From Granulosicoccus sp036478565 (GTDB taxonomy: Bacteria; Pseudomonadota; Gammaproteobacteria; Granulosicoccales; Granulosicoccaceae), in assembly GCA_965224525.1 (NCBI GenBank), contig OZ245050.1:4216001-4280000 (forward strand): a stretch of DNA of 64,000 nt, given 5' to 3'. This document shows, in pieces, positions 27,641-36,520 of this stretch; the stretch's first letter is position 1; each line of letters opens with the position of its first letter. A program made the position numbers and the translations under genes. A model generated the notes under the pieces. It had not been told where the DNA came from, did not search any database, and worked only from the letters and a program-made list of their open reading frames with translations.

Positions 27641-27677
27641 GTCAACCGCCGCCAATTGAAATATGGCGGCGGTTGAC
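27641..27677 (+). terminator. Strong hairpin after the pseudoazurin gene
   Basis: A 14-base perfect inverted repeat (GTCAACCGCCGCCA and its complement) encloses a nine-base loop, 27 bases after the stop. Only a short T-rich tail follows, so termination is likely but the tail is weak. It can also serve the convergent ABM gene. Confidence 0.7.
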
Positions 27678-27724
27678 CCAATTTTCGTCATTGCCTCAGC
27701 AATCAACGAGACTATGAAAGTTCA

Positions 27725-28069
27725 CTAACCCAGGATGAGTTGGCTATCATCCGGAGCCTCTACCCTATCACCCTTGCCATAGCCTCGAACAACATGGGCA
27801 ACCCGCAGTCGGTAGTCCGCAAAAACGCTGCCTCGACCTTCAGACTGTGCAGCTCTATGCGCAGCCATCGCCCGCCATTGTTTGACCGCTTTTTCATCTG
27901 TGAAAAATGACAATGACAGCAACCAGTCAGGGTTATTCAGACTCTGGAAGCGTTCCACAGATATAAAGCCGTCAATGCTATCCAGCAATGGTCGCAGCTC
28001 GGCTGCAATCTCCAGATAACGATCCCTGCAACCATCAGCAAGTACAACTTCAAAAATCACTGCAATCAT
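27725..28069 (-). CDS. Antibiotic-biosynthesis-monooxygenase (ABM) domain protein
   Basis: A 114-residue dimeric alpha/beta-barrel (ferredoxin-like) protein. IAVIFEVVLADGCRDRYLEIAAELRPLLDSIDGFISVERFQSL and WRAMAAHRAAQSEGR with a His are typical of ABM-domain proteins, which range from cofactor-free monooxygenases to haem-degrading enzymes. The ATG at 28069 has GGTGA five bases upstream; an ATG at 28081 overlaps the NIPSNAP gene and has no good ribosome site. It follows the NIPSNAP gene at once, and the pair is divergent from an ArsR-type regulator. Substrate unknown. Confidence 0.83.
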   Translation of the reverse strand: MIAVIFEVVLADGCRDRYLEIAAELRPLLDSIDGFISVERFQSLNNPDWLLSLSFFTDEKAVKQWRAMAAHRAAQSEGRGSVFADYRLRVAHVVRGYGKGDRVEAPDDSQLILG

Positions 28070-28070
28070 A

Positions 28071-28388
28071 TTATTCACCATCTGGCTCTGAAACCAGCTT
28101 CAAAAAGGTGCGATCCTCACGCAGCAAAAATCGCTCTCTTTGGGCAAATTCATAGTTCTTTTGCCCCAATGGATCCTCCGCCAGTCGCCCCCTGTAGCTC
28201 TCGTAATCGGCCAGACTTTCAATGTTATAAATACCGTAAGCCAACGTACTGGAACCCTCATGTGGCGCGTAGTAGCCGATCAGCTCAGCGCCACAACGTG
28301 GAATGGCCTGACCCCAGTTACGGGCATACTCGGCAAATTGCTTTTTTTTGGCCGGATCGATGTGATACCGGATTACACAAGTCAGCAT
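28071..28388 (-). CDS. NIPSNAP family protein
   Basis: A 105-residue single-domain protein of the NIPSNAP type, a dimeric alpha/beta-barrel fold like ABM. Typical stretches are RYHIDPAKKKQFAEYARNWGQAIPRCGAELIGYYAPHEGSSTLAYGIYNIESLADYESYRGRL. Role unknown; the bacterial forms often sit with ABM genes under an ArsR regulator, as here. The stop lies two bases before the ABM start. The operon is divergent from the ArsR gene, with 75 bases between. Confidence 0.85.
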   Translation of the reverse strand: MLTCVIRYHIDPAKKKQFAEYARNWGQAIPRCGAELIGYYAPHEGSSTLAYGIYNIESLADYESYRGRLAEDPLGQKNYEFAQRERFLLREDRTFLKLVSEPDGE

Positions 28389-28463
28389 TGTCGTTTCCTG
28401 TTTCCCACTGGGTGACTATGGTATTGTTTTGCATTAGTTGAATGCTTCGTTTACGATCGAACC

Positions 28464-29144
28464 ATGAAAGGCAGCCCCAACATCGCCCGTGTCGGCGCTC
28501 TTATTGGCGACCCCGCCAGAGCAGCCATGCTGAATGCGCTGATGTGCGGCAAAGCACTGACCGCCAGTGAGCTTGCTCGTGAAGCGGGCATTACCCGGCA
28601 AACTGCCAGCACCCATCTGGCCAAACTTGAACAAGGCAGCCTGTTGCACCTGCACAAACAGGGTCGGCACAAATACTTCTCGCTGGCCAGCGAAGAAGTT
28701 GCACGAGTTCTGGAAGGCCTGATGGGACTGGTTGCCGACAACGACCTTTTGCGTTGCCAAATTGGACCAAAAGATGAAGCACTTCGCAAAGCCCGGTTCT
28801 GTTACAACCACCTTGCTGGTGACATGGGCATTCGACTCTATGACAGTCTGCTTGCCAAGGGTTATCTGATCCTGGCAGACGACTCGCTCGCACTATCCAA
28901 TGGCGGGTATACCTTTGTTGTAGACTTTGGTATTGATATTGATCGCCTGTTGACAGGTAAAACAAAACTTTGCCGACAGTGTATGGACTGGAGTGAACGT
29001 CGGTCGCATCTGGCAGGCAGTCTGGGCCGCGCATTTCTTGATCGATTTGAAGAACTGCGATGGTTGAGGCGAGTGCCGGACTCACGTGTGGCAAAATTCA
29101 GCGAAAAAGGTGCGTTATCATTCAATGATACTTTCGCACCCTGA
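28464..29144 (+). CDS. ArsR-family winged-helix transcriptional regulator
   Basis: A 226-residue regulator. The N-terminal winged helix (IGDPARAAMLNALMCGKALTASELAREAGITRQTASTHLAKLEQGSLLHLHKQGRHKYFSL) is of the ArsR type. The C-terminal 120 residues (LRKARFCYNHLAGDMGIRLYDSLLAKGYL ... CRQCMDWSERRSHLAGSLGRAFLDRF) form a domain common in larger ArsR relatives, with CRQCMDW and a His that could sense metal or redox state; the ligand is unknown. Divergent orientation suggests it represses the NIPSNAP/ABM operon. Confidence 0.87.
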   Translation: MKGSPNIARVGALIGDPARAAMLNALMCGKALTASELAREAGITRQTASTHLAKLEQGSLLHLHKQGRHKYFSLASEEVARVLEGLMGLVADNDLLRCQIGPKDEALRKARFCYNHLAGDMGIRLYDSLLAKGYLILADDSLALSNGGYTFVVDFGIDIDRLLTGKTKLCRQCMDWSERRSHLAGSLGRAFLDRFEELRWLRRVPDSRVAKFSEKGALSFNDTFAP

Positions 29145-29351
29145 ATAACTTCATGAAAAGCGCAAAGCGAACCGCGACTCCGGGCGACCAACGTAGGCAG
29201 ACATTCCAGGTTATGGTGCCCGACGCTTTTGTTTACGCGAACCAACAATCCTGTTGTTGAAAGCACAAAACAGATAGCTTTGCACGCAACAGTTTCCTAC
29301 ACTCCGGGCTTGCTGCTACTGCGAGACAAAGAGGGAAACTGAGTACAGTTT

Positions 29352-30275
29352 ATGACGTTGTTCACCCCATCACCTATCACAACGACCATGGGCATTCGCG
29401 CCTGGGCAATGCTACTGGTTCTTTCGCTACTCTGGGGCGGTTCGTTTTTCCTGGTCGGCGTGGTCATTAATGATTTACCCCCTCTGACAATTGTTTTTTG
29501 CCGCGTAGCCATAGCCGCGATCATATTGTGGTTGATCGCTTTCATCAGCAAGATAAAGCTGCCCACATCGAGAGAGGCCTGGCTTGCCATGTTCGGCATG
29601 GGTGTATTGAACAACATCATCCCGTTCACGCTGATTGTCTGGGGTCAGACACAAATCCCTTCTGGTCTCGCTTCAATTCTGAATGCCACGACGCCCCTGT
29701 TCACGGTATTACTGGCTGGCGTATTGTTGGCAGATGAACAGATCACCAAGACAAAATTGATCGGCGTATTAATCGGCTTCACTGGCGCGGCATACATGAT
29801 CGGACCTTCAGCGTTTTCAGGGTTGGGTAACTCTATCGCCGCGCAGCTGGCGGTACTGGGGGCAGCTATTTCTTATAGCCTGGCTGGTGTATTTGGCCGA
29901 CGCTTCAAGTCAATGGGCTTGCACCCTATTGCCACTGCTGCAGGTCAGGTAACCGCTTCCAGCTTTATCCTTGCACCCATTGTGTTTTACATAGATCAGC
30001 CACTGAATCTTCCAATGCCCGCCACGACAACCTGGCTTGCGTTAATTGCTCTCGCCGTATTTTCGACGGCACTAGCCTATATTCTGTACTTCAGCATTCT
30101 GGCCACAGCAGGTGCAACCAATCTGGTGCTGGTAACGTTCCTGATTCCGATTTCAGCCATTTTCCTGGGATACTTCGTGCTCGGGGAACGACTCGATATG
30201 ACCCACTACTTTGGCATGGGGATCATCGGGGTCAGTCTGTTGGTAATTGATGGCAGGTTGTTACGGCGAGCTTGA
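29352..30275 (+). CDS. EamA-type DMT transporter
   Basis: An inner-membrane protein of 307 residues with ten predicted helices arranged as two EamA repeats (AMLLVLSLLWGGSFFLVGVVI and AVLGAAISYSLAGVFGRRFK starting the two halves). FTLIVWGQTQIPSGLASILNATTPLFTVLLAGVLLADEQ is the classic EamA loop. Such carriers export amino acids or other metabolites; the substrate cannot be told. An alternative ATG at 29388 gives MGIRAWAMLLV. It ends six bases before the convergent orphan gene. Confidence 0.87.
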   Translation: MTLFTPSPITTTMGIRAWAMLLVLSLLWGGSFFLVGVVINDLPPLTIVFCRVAIAAIILWLIAFISKIKLPTSREAWLAMFGMGVLNNIIPFTLIVWGQTQIPSGLASILNATTPLFTVLLAGVLLADEQITKTKLIGVLIGFTGAAYMIGPSAFSGLGNSIAAQLAVLGAAISYSLAGVFGRRFKSMGLHPIATAAGQVTASSFILAPIVFYIDQPLNLPMPATTTWLALIALAVFSTALAYILYFSILATAGATNLVLVTFLIPISAIFLGYFVLGERLDMTHYFGMGIIGVSLLVIDGRLLRRA

Positions 30276-30280
30276 TCAAC

Positions 30281-30646
30281 TTAATGACGATACGAAAACT
30301 CATTTACATACAGCACGCCATCTCTTTCATGGACACCCACTACAATAATGGTCTCGTTCCTCTCAAAGTTACCTCTCCACACATATCGGATACAGCCCGG
30401 GTGCTTGTCCACATGATCCACGTCTTTGAAACCCTTTAGCAATCCAAGAAATTCACGGCTTCGGTATTCACCCAGGTCTTCGCGAATCAGGTACATATCT
30501 TTTTTAAACCTTGACTCACCAAAGTTTGCGATATCCTGCTTTTCAAATCTTTTCGTCCAGGATTGATAGTCAACTGTTTCTTCAGCATCCAGCATTTCAT
30601 CAAGATACTGTTCTGCTATTTTTTGCGTGGATCCTTTACTATTCAT
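30281..30646 (-). CDS. Hypothetical protein, AT-richer than neighbours
   Basis: A 121-residue soluble protein beginning MNSKGSTQKIAEQYLDEMLDAEETVDYQSWTKRF. It has a helical first half and a beta-rich second half ending in RYVWRGNFERNETIIVVGVHERDGVLYVNEFSYRH, which could be an NTF2-like sheet. No family was recognised. Codon use and base composition look AT-richer than in flanking genes, and it stands alone between an EamA gene and the CbbR-like gene, consistent with later gain. The ATG at 30646 is used because the longer frame has an atypical Cys-rich start. Confidence 0.6.
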   Translation of the reverse strand: MNSKGSTQKIAEQYLDEMLDAEETVDYQSWTKRFEKQDIANFGESRFKKDMYLIREDLGEYRSREFLGLLKGFKDVDHVDKHPGCIRYVWRGNFERNETIIVVGVHERDGVLYVNEFSYRH

Positions 30647-30790
30647 TCTATTACCCACCAAGTATCTTTCGGCACAGAAATTATGTTTCTGTCTAAAGCC
30701 TACCCTCTTCGCAATACACATTACGCTGAAAAAACATGAAGGGTCAAGACCATTAACCCTTTGAAAACAGTGCTGCAGTCATATATAAAC

Positions 30791-31738
30791 TTACCTGTCA
30801 ACAGAGCCCGGAAATCTTGCCGGTGTACCTGTTGCAAGTGGCCAGAGCGCTTGCCCCTCAGTCATTACAAATTCCTGAAATGCCGCTGCAACGGGTGGCA
30901 GCTCTTTGGCTTCGCGGCGCACCAGATACCACATACGCATGATCGGGAAGGCTTCTGCATTAACCACCACCACCTTGTTCATTGCCAGTTCAAGTTCCAG
31001 GGTATGAATGGAAACAATGCCAAGTCCAAGCCCGGCAGCCACTGCCTGTTTCAGCGATTCGTTGCTTGATACTTCCATAGTGGCCTGCAATGCAACGTTG
31101 CGGGTTGCACAGAAACGCTCCATGGCAATGCGCGTACCAGAGCCTTGCTCACGTACAACAAAGTCATGGCGTATCAGTTGATCGAACGCGACCTGACGTT
31201 TACGACGCGCCAGCGGATGCTCCGGCGGCGCAATAATGACCAGGGGATTGTCCATGAACCGTTCACCGACCAGGTTCAGGTTTGCCGGCGGCTCACCCAT
31301 GATAATCAGGTCGGTATCGTTATCCGCCAAGTGTTTCAGCAATCCAGCTCGATTGGCGATACTCAGGTTAAACCCGACTCCCGGGTGTCGATTGCAGAAT
31401 TCAGCAACAAATATAGCGACGAATGCATTGGCCGTACCCGGTACAGCTAACCGCAATGTCCCCAGTTCCGCACCTTTGAGGTGCGCCAGTTCATCCTGCA
31501 ACTCCTCCATCTGCCGTCTGAACGCAATGCAGTGGCGCAGCATCAATTGACCGGCCTCGGTTAGCTGCAAGCTCTTGCCTACCCGCTCGAACATGGACAC
31601 GTTGGCGGCCTCTTCCAGCAGTTTCACCTGCATGGAGACAGCCGGCTGCGACAGATGCAGCTCCGCCGAGGCCTTGGTAAAACTCAGATTTCTGGCCACT
31701 GCCTCAAAAATCTGCAGCTGTCGCAGTGTCAAGTTCAT
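30791..31738 (-). CDS. cbbR: LysR-type regulator, CbbR-like
   Basis: A 315-residue LysR regulator. The N-terminal helix-turn-helix (MNLTLRQLQIFEAVARNLSFTKASAELHLSQPAVSMQVKLLEE) is of the CbbR/RbcR type, and the effector domain has LRLAVPGTANAFVAIFVAEFCNRHPGV, EPPANLNLVGERFMDNPLVIIAPPEHPLA and REQGSGTRIAMERF, which are typical of CbbR. It is divergent from rpe-gph-prkB-fba-fbp with 260 bases between, so it should control that operon, probably in response to Calvin-cycle intermediates or NADPH. An AT-rich dyad lies just upstream of its start. Confidence 0.87.
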   Translation of the reverse strand: MNLTLRQLQIFEAVARNLSFTKASAELHLSQPAVSMQVKLLEEAANVSMFERVGKSLQLTEAGQLMLRHCIAFRRQMEELQDELAHLKGAELGTLRLAVPGTANAFVAIFVAEFCNRHPGVGFNLSIANRAGLLKHLADNDTDLIIMGEPPANLNLVGERFMDNPLVIIAPPEHPLARRKRQVAFDQLIRHDFVVREQGSGTRIAMERFCATRNVALQATMEVSSNESLKQAVAAGLGLGIVSIHTLELELAMNKVVVVNAEAFPIMRMWYLVRREAKELPPVAAAFQEFVMTEGQALWPLATGTPARFPGSVDR

Positions 31739-31763
31739 GGCATATTGTTAATCAGCGTTTCTT

Positions 31764-31784
31764 ATAATGACTATAGCTAATTAT
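31764..31784. promoter_or_regulatory. Candidate LysR/CbbR operator
   Basis: ATAAT and ATTAT flank an 11-base core that itself contains CTATAG and TAGCTA. The ends give the T-N11-A form of LysR-family sites. It is 26 bases upstream of the cbbR start, in the cbbR-rpe intergenic region. Confidence 0.4.
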
Positions 31785-31998
31785 GATTTTACCTTATCTT
31801 CTGTATGCGGCACTATCACTTTGTCCCTCAGGTCGGCAGACTTGTGACCGTGTGCCGAAAAGAGCCGCAAGATCCTGTCACTATGCCGCCCGCACGCGCG
31901 GTGTCACAATACTTCGGCCTCTTACGCATTACTTTTTGCTGTGTTTCCCGATCTGACCCCAAGCTAACCTGCTCACACGCTTCACCACGGAAAACGAG

Positions 31999-32682
31999 AT
32001 GACAGATTATCAAATCGCTCCTTCTATCTTGTCTGCAAATTTTGCAACCCTCGGCAAAGAAGTCGATGATGTCCTCGCAGCAGGTGCGGACATTGTGCAT
32101 TTTGACGTCATGGACAACCACTATGTACCTAATCTCACCATTGGCCCCCTGGTTTGTGAGGCGCTGAAAAAGCATGGCATCACTGCCCCGATCGATGTAC
32201 ACCTGATGGTCAAGCCAGTCGACCGCATTATTCCGGATTTTGCCAATGCAGGTGCTGACTACATAACCTTCCACCCGGAGGCGTCTGAACATATCGATCG
32301 ATCATTGCAGCTGATCAAAGACATGGGCTGTAAAGCGGGTCTGGTGTTCAATCCGTCTACCTCGCTGAGTTACCTGGACCATGTCATGGACAAGATTGAC
32401 ATGATTCTGCTGATGTCCGTCAATCCCGGTTTTGGCGGGCAGAGCTTCATACCGTCCACACTGGACAAGCTCAAACTGGTAAGGCAACGTATCGACACCA
32501 GCGGCAGAAGTATTCGCCTGGAAGTTGATGGCGGTGTAAAAATAGATAACATCCGATCTATCGCCGAAGCCGGAGCCGACACGTTCGTCGCTGGTTCGGC
32601 AATATTCAACACCGATGACTACCACAAGACGATCGATCAAATGCGCAGTGAACTGGCTGCAGCAAAAACTGCTAACAGCTAA
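31999..32682 (+). CDS. rpe: Ribulose-phosphate 3-epimerase
   Basis: Interconverts ribulose 5-phosphate and xylulose 5-phosphate in the Calvin and pentose-phosphate cycles. The 227-residue TIM barrel has all family marks: IAPSILSANFATLG, VHFDVMDNHYVPNLTIG (metal ligands His, Asp), DVHLMVKPVD, NPGFGGQSFIP and EVDGGVKIDNI. It is the first gene of the Calvin-type operon, divergent from cbbR, and gph follows after 24 bases. Confidence 0.95.
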   Translation: MTDYQIAPSILSANFATLGKEVDDVLAAGADIVHFDVMDNHYVPNLTIGPLVCEALKKHGITAPIDVHLMVKPVDRIIPDFANAGADYITFHPEASEHIDRSLQLIKDMGCKAGLVFNPSTSLSYLDHVMDKIDMILLMSVNPGFGGQSFIPSTLDKLKLVRQRIDTSGRSIRLEVDGGVKIDNIRSIAEAGADTFVAGSAIFNTDDYHKTIDQMRSELAAAKTANS

Positions 32683-32706
32683 TCGCTCCAAACCCGTTGA
32701 ACAGCG

Positions 32707-33435
32707 ATGACACAAACATTAATAACAATTGATCTTGACGGCACGCTGGTTGACAGCGTCGGCGACCTGCACGCCAGCGTCAACGACATGCAAGCCCAGC
32801 TCGGCGGTGCCCCGCGCTCTGTGGAGCAAGTGCGTACCTGGGTCGGCAATGGCATCGACAAACTCGTACATCGCGCTATTACTGACTCAATGGACGAAGA
32901 AGTCTCGCGCACCGAGTTTCCCGAAGCGCTCTGGCGTTTTCGCCAGTCATACCAGCGCAACAACGGCACACGCTCGACGGTTTATCCCGGTGTTGTCAAA
33001 ACACTTGAACATTTACGCAGTAATGGTTACAGGCTCATCTGCGTCACCAACAAGGCGGCGCAGTTCACTCTACCATTGCTGAAAAATCTGAATATTGAAC
33101 ACCTTTTTGAACTAACCGTTTCTGGCGATGATCTCGCCGAGAAGAAACCCCACCCCGCACAGCTGTTGCATGCCGCAACCACCTTCTCTATCAAGCCGGA
33201 AAATTGCGCCCATGTGGGCGACTCGGTTTCAGATATCAAAGCGGCTCGCGCTGCGGGCTTTAACTGCATCTGTGTCAGCTATGGTTACAACCATGGACAG
33301 TCAGTTTGGGACTTGACGGGGGATCTGAAGCCGGACCTCGTCGTCGACCAGTTTGACGAACTCATCGCACACTGGGCGGAGTCCGTCTTGCCAGATTCGA
33401 CAGCACATAATTCCGGGCAAAATCAAACAACCTGA
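32707..33435 (+). CDS. gph: Phosphoglycolate phosphatase (HAD superfamily)
   Basis: Hydrolyses 2-phosphoglycolate, the product of RuBisCO oxygenation or DNA repair. The 242-residue HAD enzyme carries TIDLDGTLVDSVGDL (nucleophile Asp), VTNKAAQFT (motif II), the Lys in EKKPHPAQLLHA and GDSVSDIKAA (motif IV). In this operon (rpe-gph-prkB) it matches the CbbZ role, removing phosphoglycolate. It starts 24 bases after rpe and shows no anomaly. Confidence 0.93.
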   Translation: MTQTLITIDLDGTLVDSVGDLHASVNDMQAQLGGAPRSVEQVRTWVGNGIDKLVHRAITDSMDEEVSRTEFPEALWRFRQSYQRNNGTRSTVYPGVVKTLEHLRSNGYRLICVTNKAAQFTLPLLKNLNIEHLFELTVSGDDLAEKKPHPAQLLHAATTFSIKPENCAHVGDSVSDIKAARAAGFNCICVSYGYNHGQSVWDLTGDLKPDLVVDQFDELIAHWAESVLPDSTAHNSGQNQTT

Positions 33436-33490
33436 AACGCAGCTCGTTACGCGCGCCGCAAACTTAATACATCTGTAAGGGAGAACATCC

Positions 33491-34426
33491 ATGTCGGTTC
33501 AACACCCGATCGTTGCTGTAACCGGTTCATCAGGAGCCGGCACCTCAACAGTGCAACGAAGTTTCAATAATATCTTTCGTCGCGAAGGAATAAAACCTGC
33601 GATTATCGAAGGTGACAGCTTTCATCGCTATGATCGCGCCTCGATGAAAAAGGCGATCGAAAAATCAATCAAGGAAGACGGCCGGGCCATCAGCCATTTC
33701 GGACCGGAAGCGAATATGTTCGAGGAACTCGAAGCGCTGTTCCGCGACTACAGTGCAACCGGCAAAGGCAAAATTCGCAAGTACCTGCATAACGCCGATG
33801 AAGCCAAGCCTTATAAGCAAAAGCCGGGAACCTTCACAGAGTGGGAAGAGATCACCAGCGAGACTGACATACTATTTTACGAAGGTTTGCATGGTGCTAT
33901 CGCAAACGACAGTGTTGATATCGCCTCCCATACCGATCTGCTAATTGGTGTTGTCCCTATCATCAACCTGGAGTGGATCCAGAAAGTACACCGCGATACC
34001 AATATGCGTGGCTACTCCCGTGAAGCGGTCAGAGACACTATTCTGACCCGCATGCACGACTATGTGCATCACATCACGCCACAGTTCAGCCGAACTCACA
34101 TAAACTTCCAGCGCGTACCAACGGTAGACACCTCCAACCCGTTCATTGCCCTGCATGTCCCTACGGCGGACGAAAGCCTGGTCGTGATACGCTTTGCCAA
34201 CCCGATCGGGGTGGACTTCCCTTACCTGCTGCGTATGCTGGATGGCTCCTTTATGTCTCGTCCCAATACAATAGTTATTCCGGGCGGGAAAATGGAGTTG
34301 GCCATGCAATTCATCCTGACACCCATTATCTGGAAATTAATGGAAGACAAAGGGCGAATGACCCGTCGATCAACACCGGTGGAACATGCCATTGGTTTGA
34401 CTCGCTCGGACTATCGTCGCCGCTAG
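33491..34426 (+). CDS. prkB: Phosphoribulokinase
   Basis: Phosphorylates ribulose 5-phosphate to ribulose 1,5-bisphosphate, the step unique to the Calvin cycle. The 311-residue protein has a P-loop GSSGAGTSTVQRSF (about 11-24), GDSFHRYDR with acidic catalytic residues, HFGPEANMFEELEALF and FYEGLHGA, all bacterial PrkB/CbbP features. GGGAG lies about eight bases before the ATG. Its presence is the strongest sign that the genome may fix CO2, though RuBisCO is not in this window. Confidence 0.95.
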   Translation: MSVQHPIVAVTGSSGAGTSTVQRSFNNIFRREGIKPAIIEGDSFHRYDRASMKKAIEKSIKEDGRAISHFGPEANMFEELEALFRDYSATGKGKIRKYLHNADEAKPYKQKPGTFTEWEEITSETDILFYEGLHGAIANDSVDIASHTDLLIGVVPIINLEWIQKVHRDTNMRGYSREAVRDTILTRMHDYVHHITPQFSRTHINFQRVPTVDTSNPFIALHVPTADESLVVIRFANPIGVDFPYLLRMLDGSFMSRPNTIVIPGGKMELAMQFILTPIIWKLMEDKGRMTRRSTPVEHAIGLTRSDYRRR

Positions 34427-34478
34427 CCCTGTGATCAACCCAGGCTAATTACTCACACTATTCGATACGGAATCTATC

Positions 34479-35522
34479 ATGGCTCTCATCCCTCTAAGAC
34501 AACTGCTCGATCACGCTGCCGAAAACAGTTACGGCGTACCCGCATTCAACGTCAACAACCTCGAACAGATTCGCGCCGTCATGAATGCCGCTGAAGCCTG
34601 CAACAGCCCGGTTATCCTGCAAGGCTCTGCCGGCGCAAGAAAGTACGCTGGTGAACCCTTCCTTCGCCATCTGGTTATGGCAGCAGTAGAAATGCATCCG
34701 AATATCCCGGTTGTCATGCACCAGGATCATGGCTCAAGCCCTGACGTTTGCGCCGCTTCCATTGAGTCGGGCTTTACCAGTGTCATGATGGATGGCTCTC
34801 TTGAAGCCGATATGAAAACACCGGCATCTTTCGAGTACAACGTTGACGTCACCCGTAAAACCGTTGAACTGGCACACGCAGTTGGCGTATCTGTTGAGGG
34901 CGAACTGGGTGTTCTTGGCTCTCTGGAAACCGGTGAGGCTGCTGATGAGGATGGCTCCGGTGCTGAAGGTAAACTGTCTATGGAGCAGCTACTTACAGAT
35001 CCCGATCAGGCTGCAGACTTTGTTGCCCAAACCAATGTCGATGCACTGGCCATCGCGATCGGCACATCCCACGGCGCCTACAAGTTCACCCGTAAACCGA
35101 CCGGCGATATTCTGGCCATCAGCCGTATCAAGGAAATACACGCACGTATTCCCGACACTCACCTGGTCATGCACGGCTCAAGTAGCGTGCCGCAAGAGTG
35201 GCTCGCCATCATCCGTGAAAATGGTGGCGATATTCCAGAGACTTACGGCGTCCCAGTCGAGGAAATTCAGGAAGGCATCAAGCATGGTGTTCGCAAGGTT
35301 AACGTCGACACCGATATTCGCCTGGCGATGACAGGGGCGATGCGCCGACACATGGCGGAGAATCCTTCTGAATTTGATCCCAGAAAATTTCTCGCCCAGG
35401 CAACACTAGCTGCAACCGAAATCTGCCAAGCACGATACGAGGCATTTGGCAGCGCTGGACAAGCAGGCAAAATCAAACCCATCAGCCTGAAAGACATGGC
35501 TGCTCATTACGCAAAAGCCTGA
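34479..35522 (+). CDS. fba: Class II fructose-bisphosphate aldolase
   Basis: Zinc-dependent aldolase that joins or splits fructose 1,6-bisphosphate and, in the Calvin cycle, forms sedoheptulose bisphosphate. The 347-residue protein has GVPAFNVNNLEQ, VVMHQDHGSS (Zn His and catalytic Asp), AIGTSHGAYKF, MHGSSSVP and VNVDTDIRLAMTGA. It belongs to the CbbA-like group with a long insertion after the catalytic loop. It is 52 bases after prkB, and its stop is two bases before the fbp start. Confidence 0.95.
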   Translation: MALIPLRQLLDHAAENSYGVPAFNVNNLEQIRAVMNAAEACNSPVILQGSAGARKYAGEPFLRHLVMAAVEMHPNIPVVMHQDHGSSPDVCAASIESGFTSVMMDGSLEADMKTPASFEYNVDVTRKTVELAHAVGVSVEGELGVLGSLETGEAADEDGSGAEGKLSMEQLLTDPDQAADFVAQTNVDALAIAIGTSHGAYKFTRKPTGDILAISRIKEIHARIPDTHLVMHGSSSVPQEWLAIIRENGGDIPETYGVPVEEIQEGIKHGVRKVNVDTDIRLAMTGAMRRHMAENPSEFDPRKFLAQATLAATEICQARYEAFGSAGQAGKIKPISLKDMAAHYAKA

Positions 35523-35524
35523 TC

Positions 35525-36520
35525 GTGGCTAACTTGACGCTCGACGCCTATCTGGACAAAAACGGTGTCGACAGCGCGCTGAAAACGCTGCTGTCGACTT
35601 CGGCAATAGCGGCGCAGGAAATAGCACACATTGTCAGCCGTGGTGAGTTATCCGGCGCCATGGGCGTATCCGCAGCCGCCAGCACCAACGTTCACGATGA
35701 AGTACAAAAGGCACTTGACCTGATCGCCAATGACATTCTGCTTGATCACCTGGAAGACAAAGGCTGTCTTGCGGGCAGTGCCTCTGAGGAAATGGAGACC
35801 ATTCGGGAACTGCCCGATGGCCTTGACCGCGGGCCAATGCTGTTCATCTTTGACCCACTGGACGGCTCCTCCAATATCGATGTCAATGTATCTATCGGAA
35901 CGATATTTTCGGTACTTGAAAAGTCAGACGCCTCTGGCGAACTAACAACCGGAGACTTCCTGATACCAGGCACAAATCAGATAGCAGCTGGTTACTTTGT
36001 CTACGGGCCTGCAACCCAACTGGTCATGAGCATCGGCTCTGGCACCCATGCCTTTACCTTTGATCGTGACAGCAGTGAATTCATACTGACGCATGAAAAC
36101 ATGCAAATTCCAAAAGCAACTCAGGAGTTTGCCATCAACATGGCGTACGAGCGACATTGGCATGCTCCGGTTCGCAGCTACGTTGATGATTGCCGTGCTG
36201 GTGAAGAAGGGCCTCGCGGAAAAAATTTCAATATGCGCTGGATAGCATCTTTGGTTGCAGAGGTGCATCGCATTCTTAACCGGGGCGGTGTATTTATTTA
36301 TCCGGCAGACAAACGAAAGGGTCGTGAAGCCGGACATTTGCGACTTCTGTATGAAGCGAATCCGATGGCCATGCTGATAGAGCAAGCGGGTGGGCTGGCC
36401 ACCAATGGCCTGAACAATATTACCAGTCTTGAGCCTCAGGAATTGCACCAGCGGACACCACTGGTGCTCGGATCAAGCGAAGAAGTAGAGAATATTCAGG
36501 CGCGCTTCAGACAAGCCTGA
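35525..36520 (+). CDS. fbp: Class I fructose-1,6-bisphosphatase
   Basis: Hydrolyses fructose 1,6-bisphosphate to fructose 6-phosphate in gluconeogenesis and the Calvin cycle. The 331-residue enzyme carries EEMETIRELPDG, the metal motif FDPLDGSSNIDVN, MRWIASLVAEVHRIL and PADKRKGREAGHLRLLYEANPMAML of class I FBPase. It starts at GTG (MANLTLDAYL) two bases after the fba stop, so translation is probably coupled. It is the last gene of the cbbR-controlled block. Confidence 0.95.
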   Translation: MANLTLDAYLDKNGVDSALKTLLSTSAIAAQEIAHIVSRGELSGAMGVSAAASTNVHDEVQKALDLIANDILLDHLEDKGCLAGSASEEMETIRELPDGLDRGPMLFIFDPLDGSSNIDVNVSIGTIFSVLEKSDASGELTTGDFLIPGTNQIAAGYFVYGPATQLVMSIGSGTHAFTFDRDSSEFILTHENMQIPKATQEFAINMAYERHWHAPVRSYVDDCRAGEEGPRGKNFNMRWIASLVAEVHRILNRGGVFIYPADKRKGREAGHLRLLYEANPMAMLIEQAGGLATNGLNNITSLEPQELHQRTPLVLGSSEEVENIQARFRQA

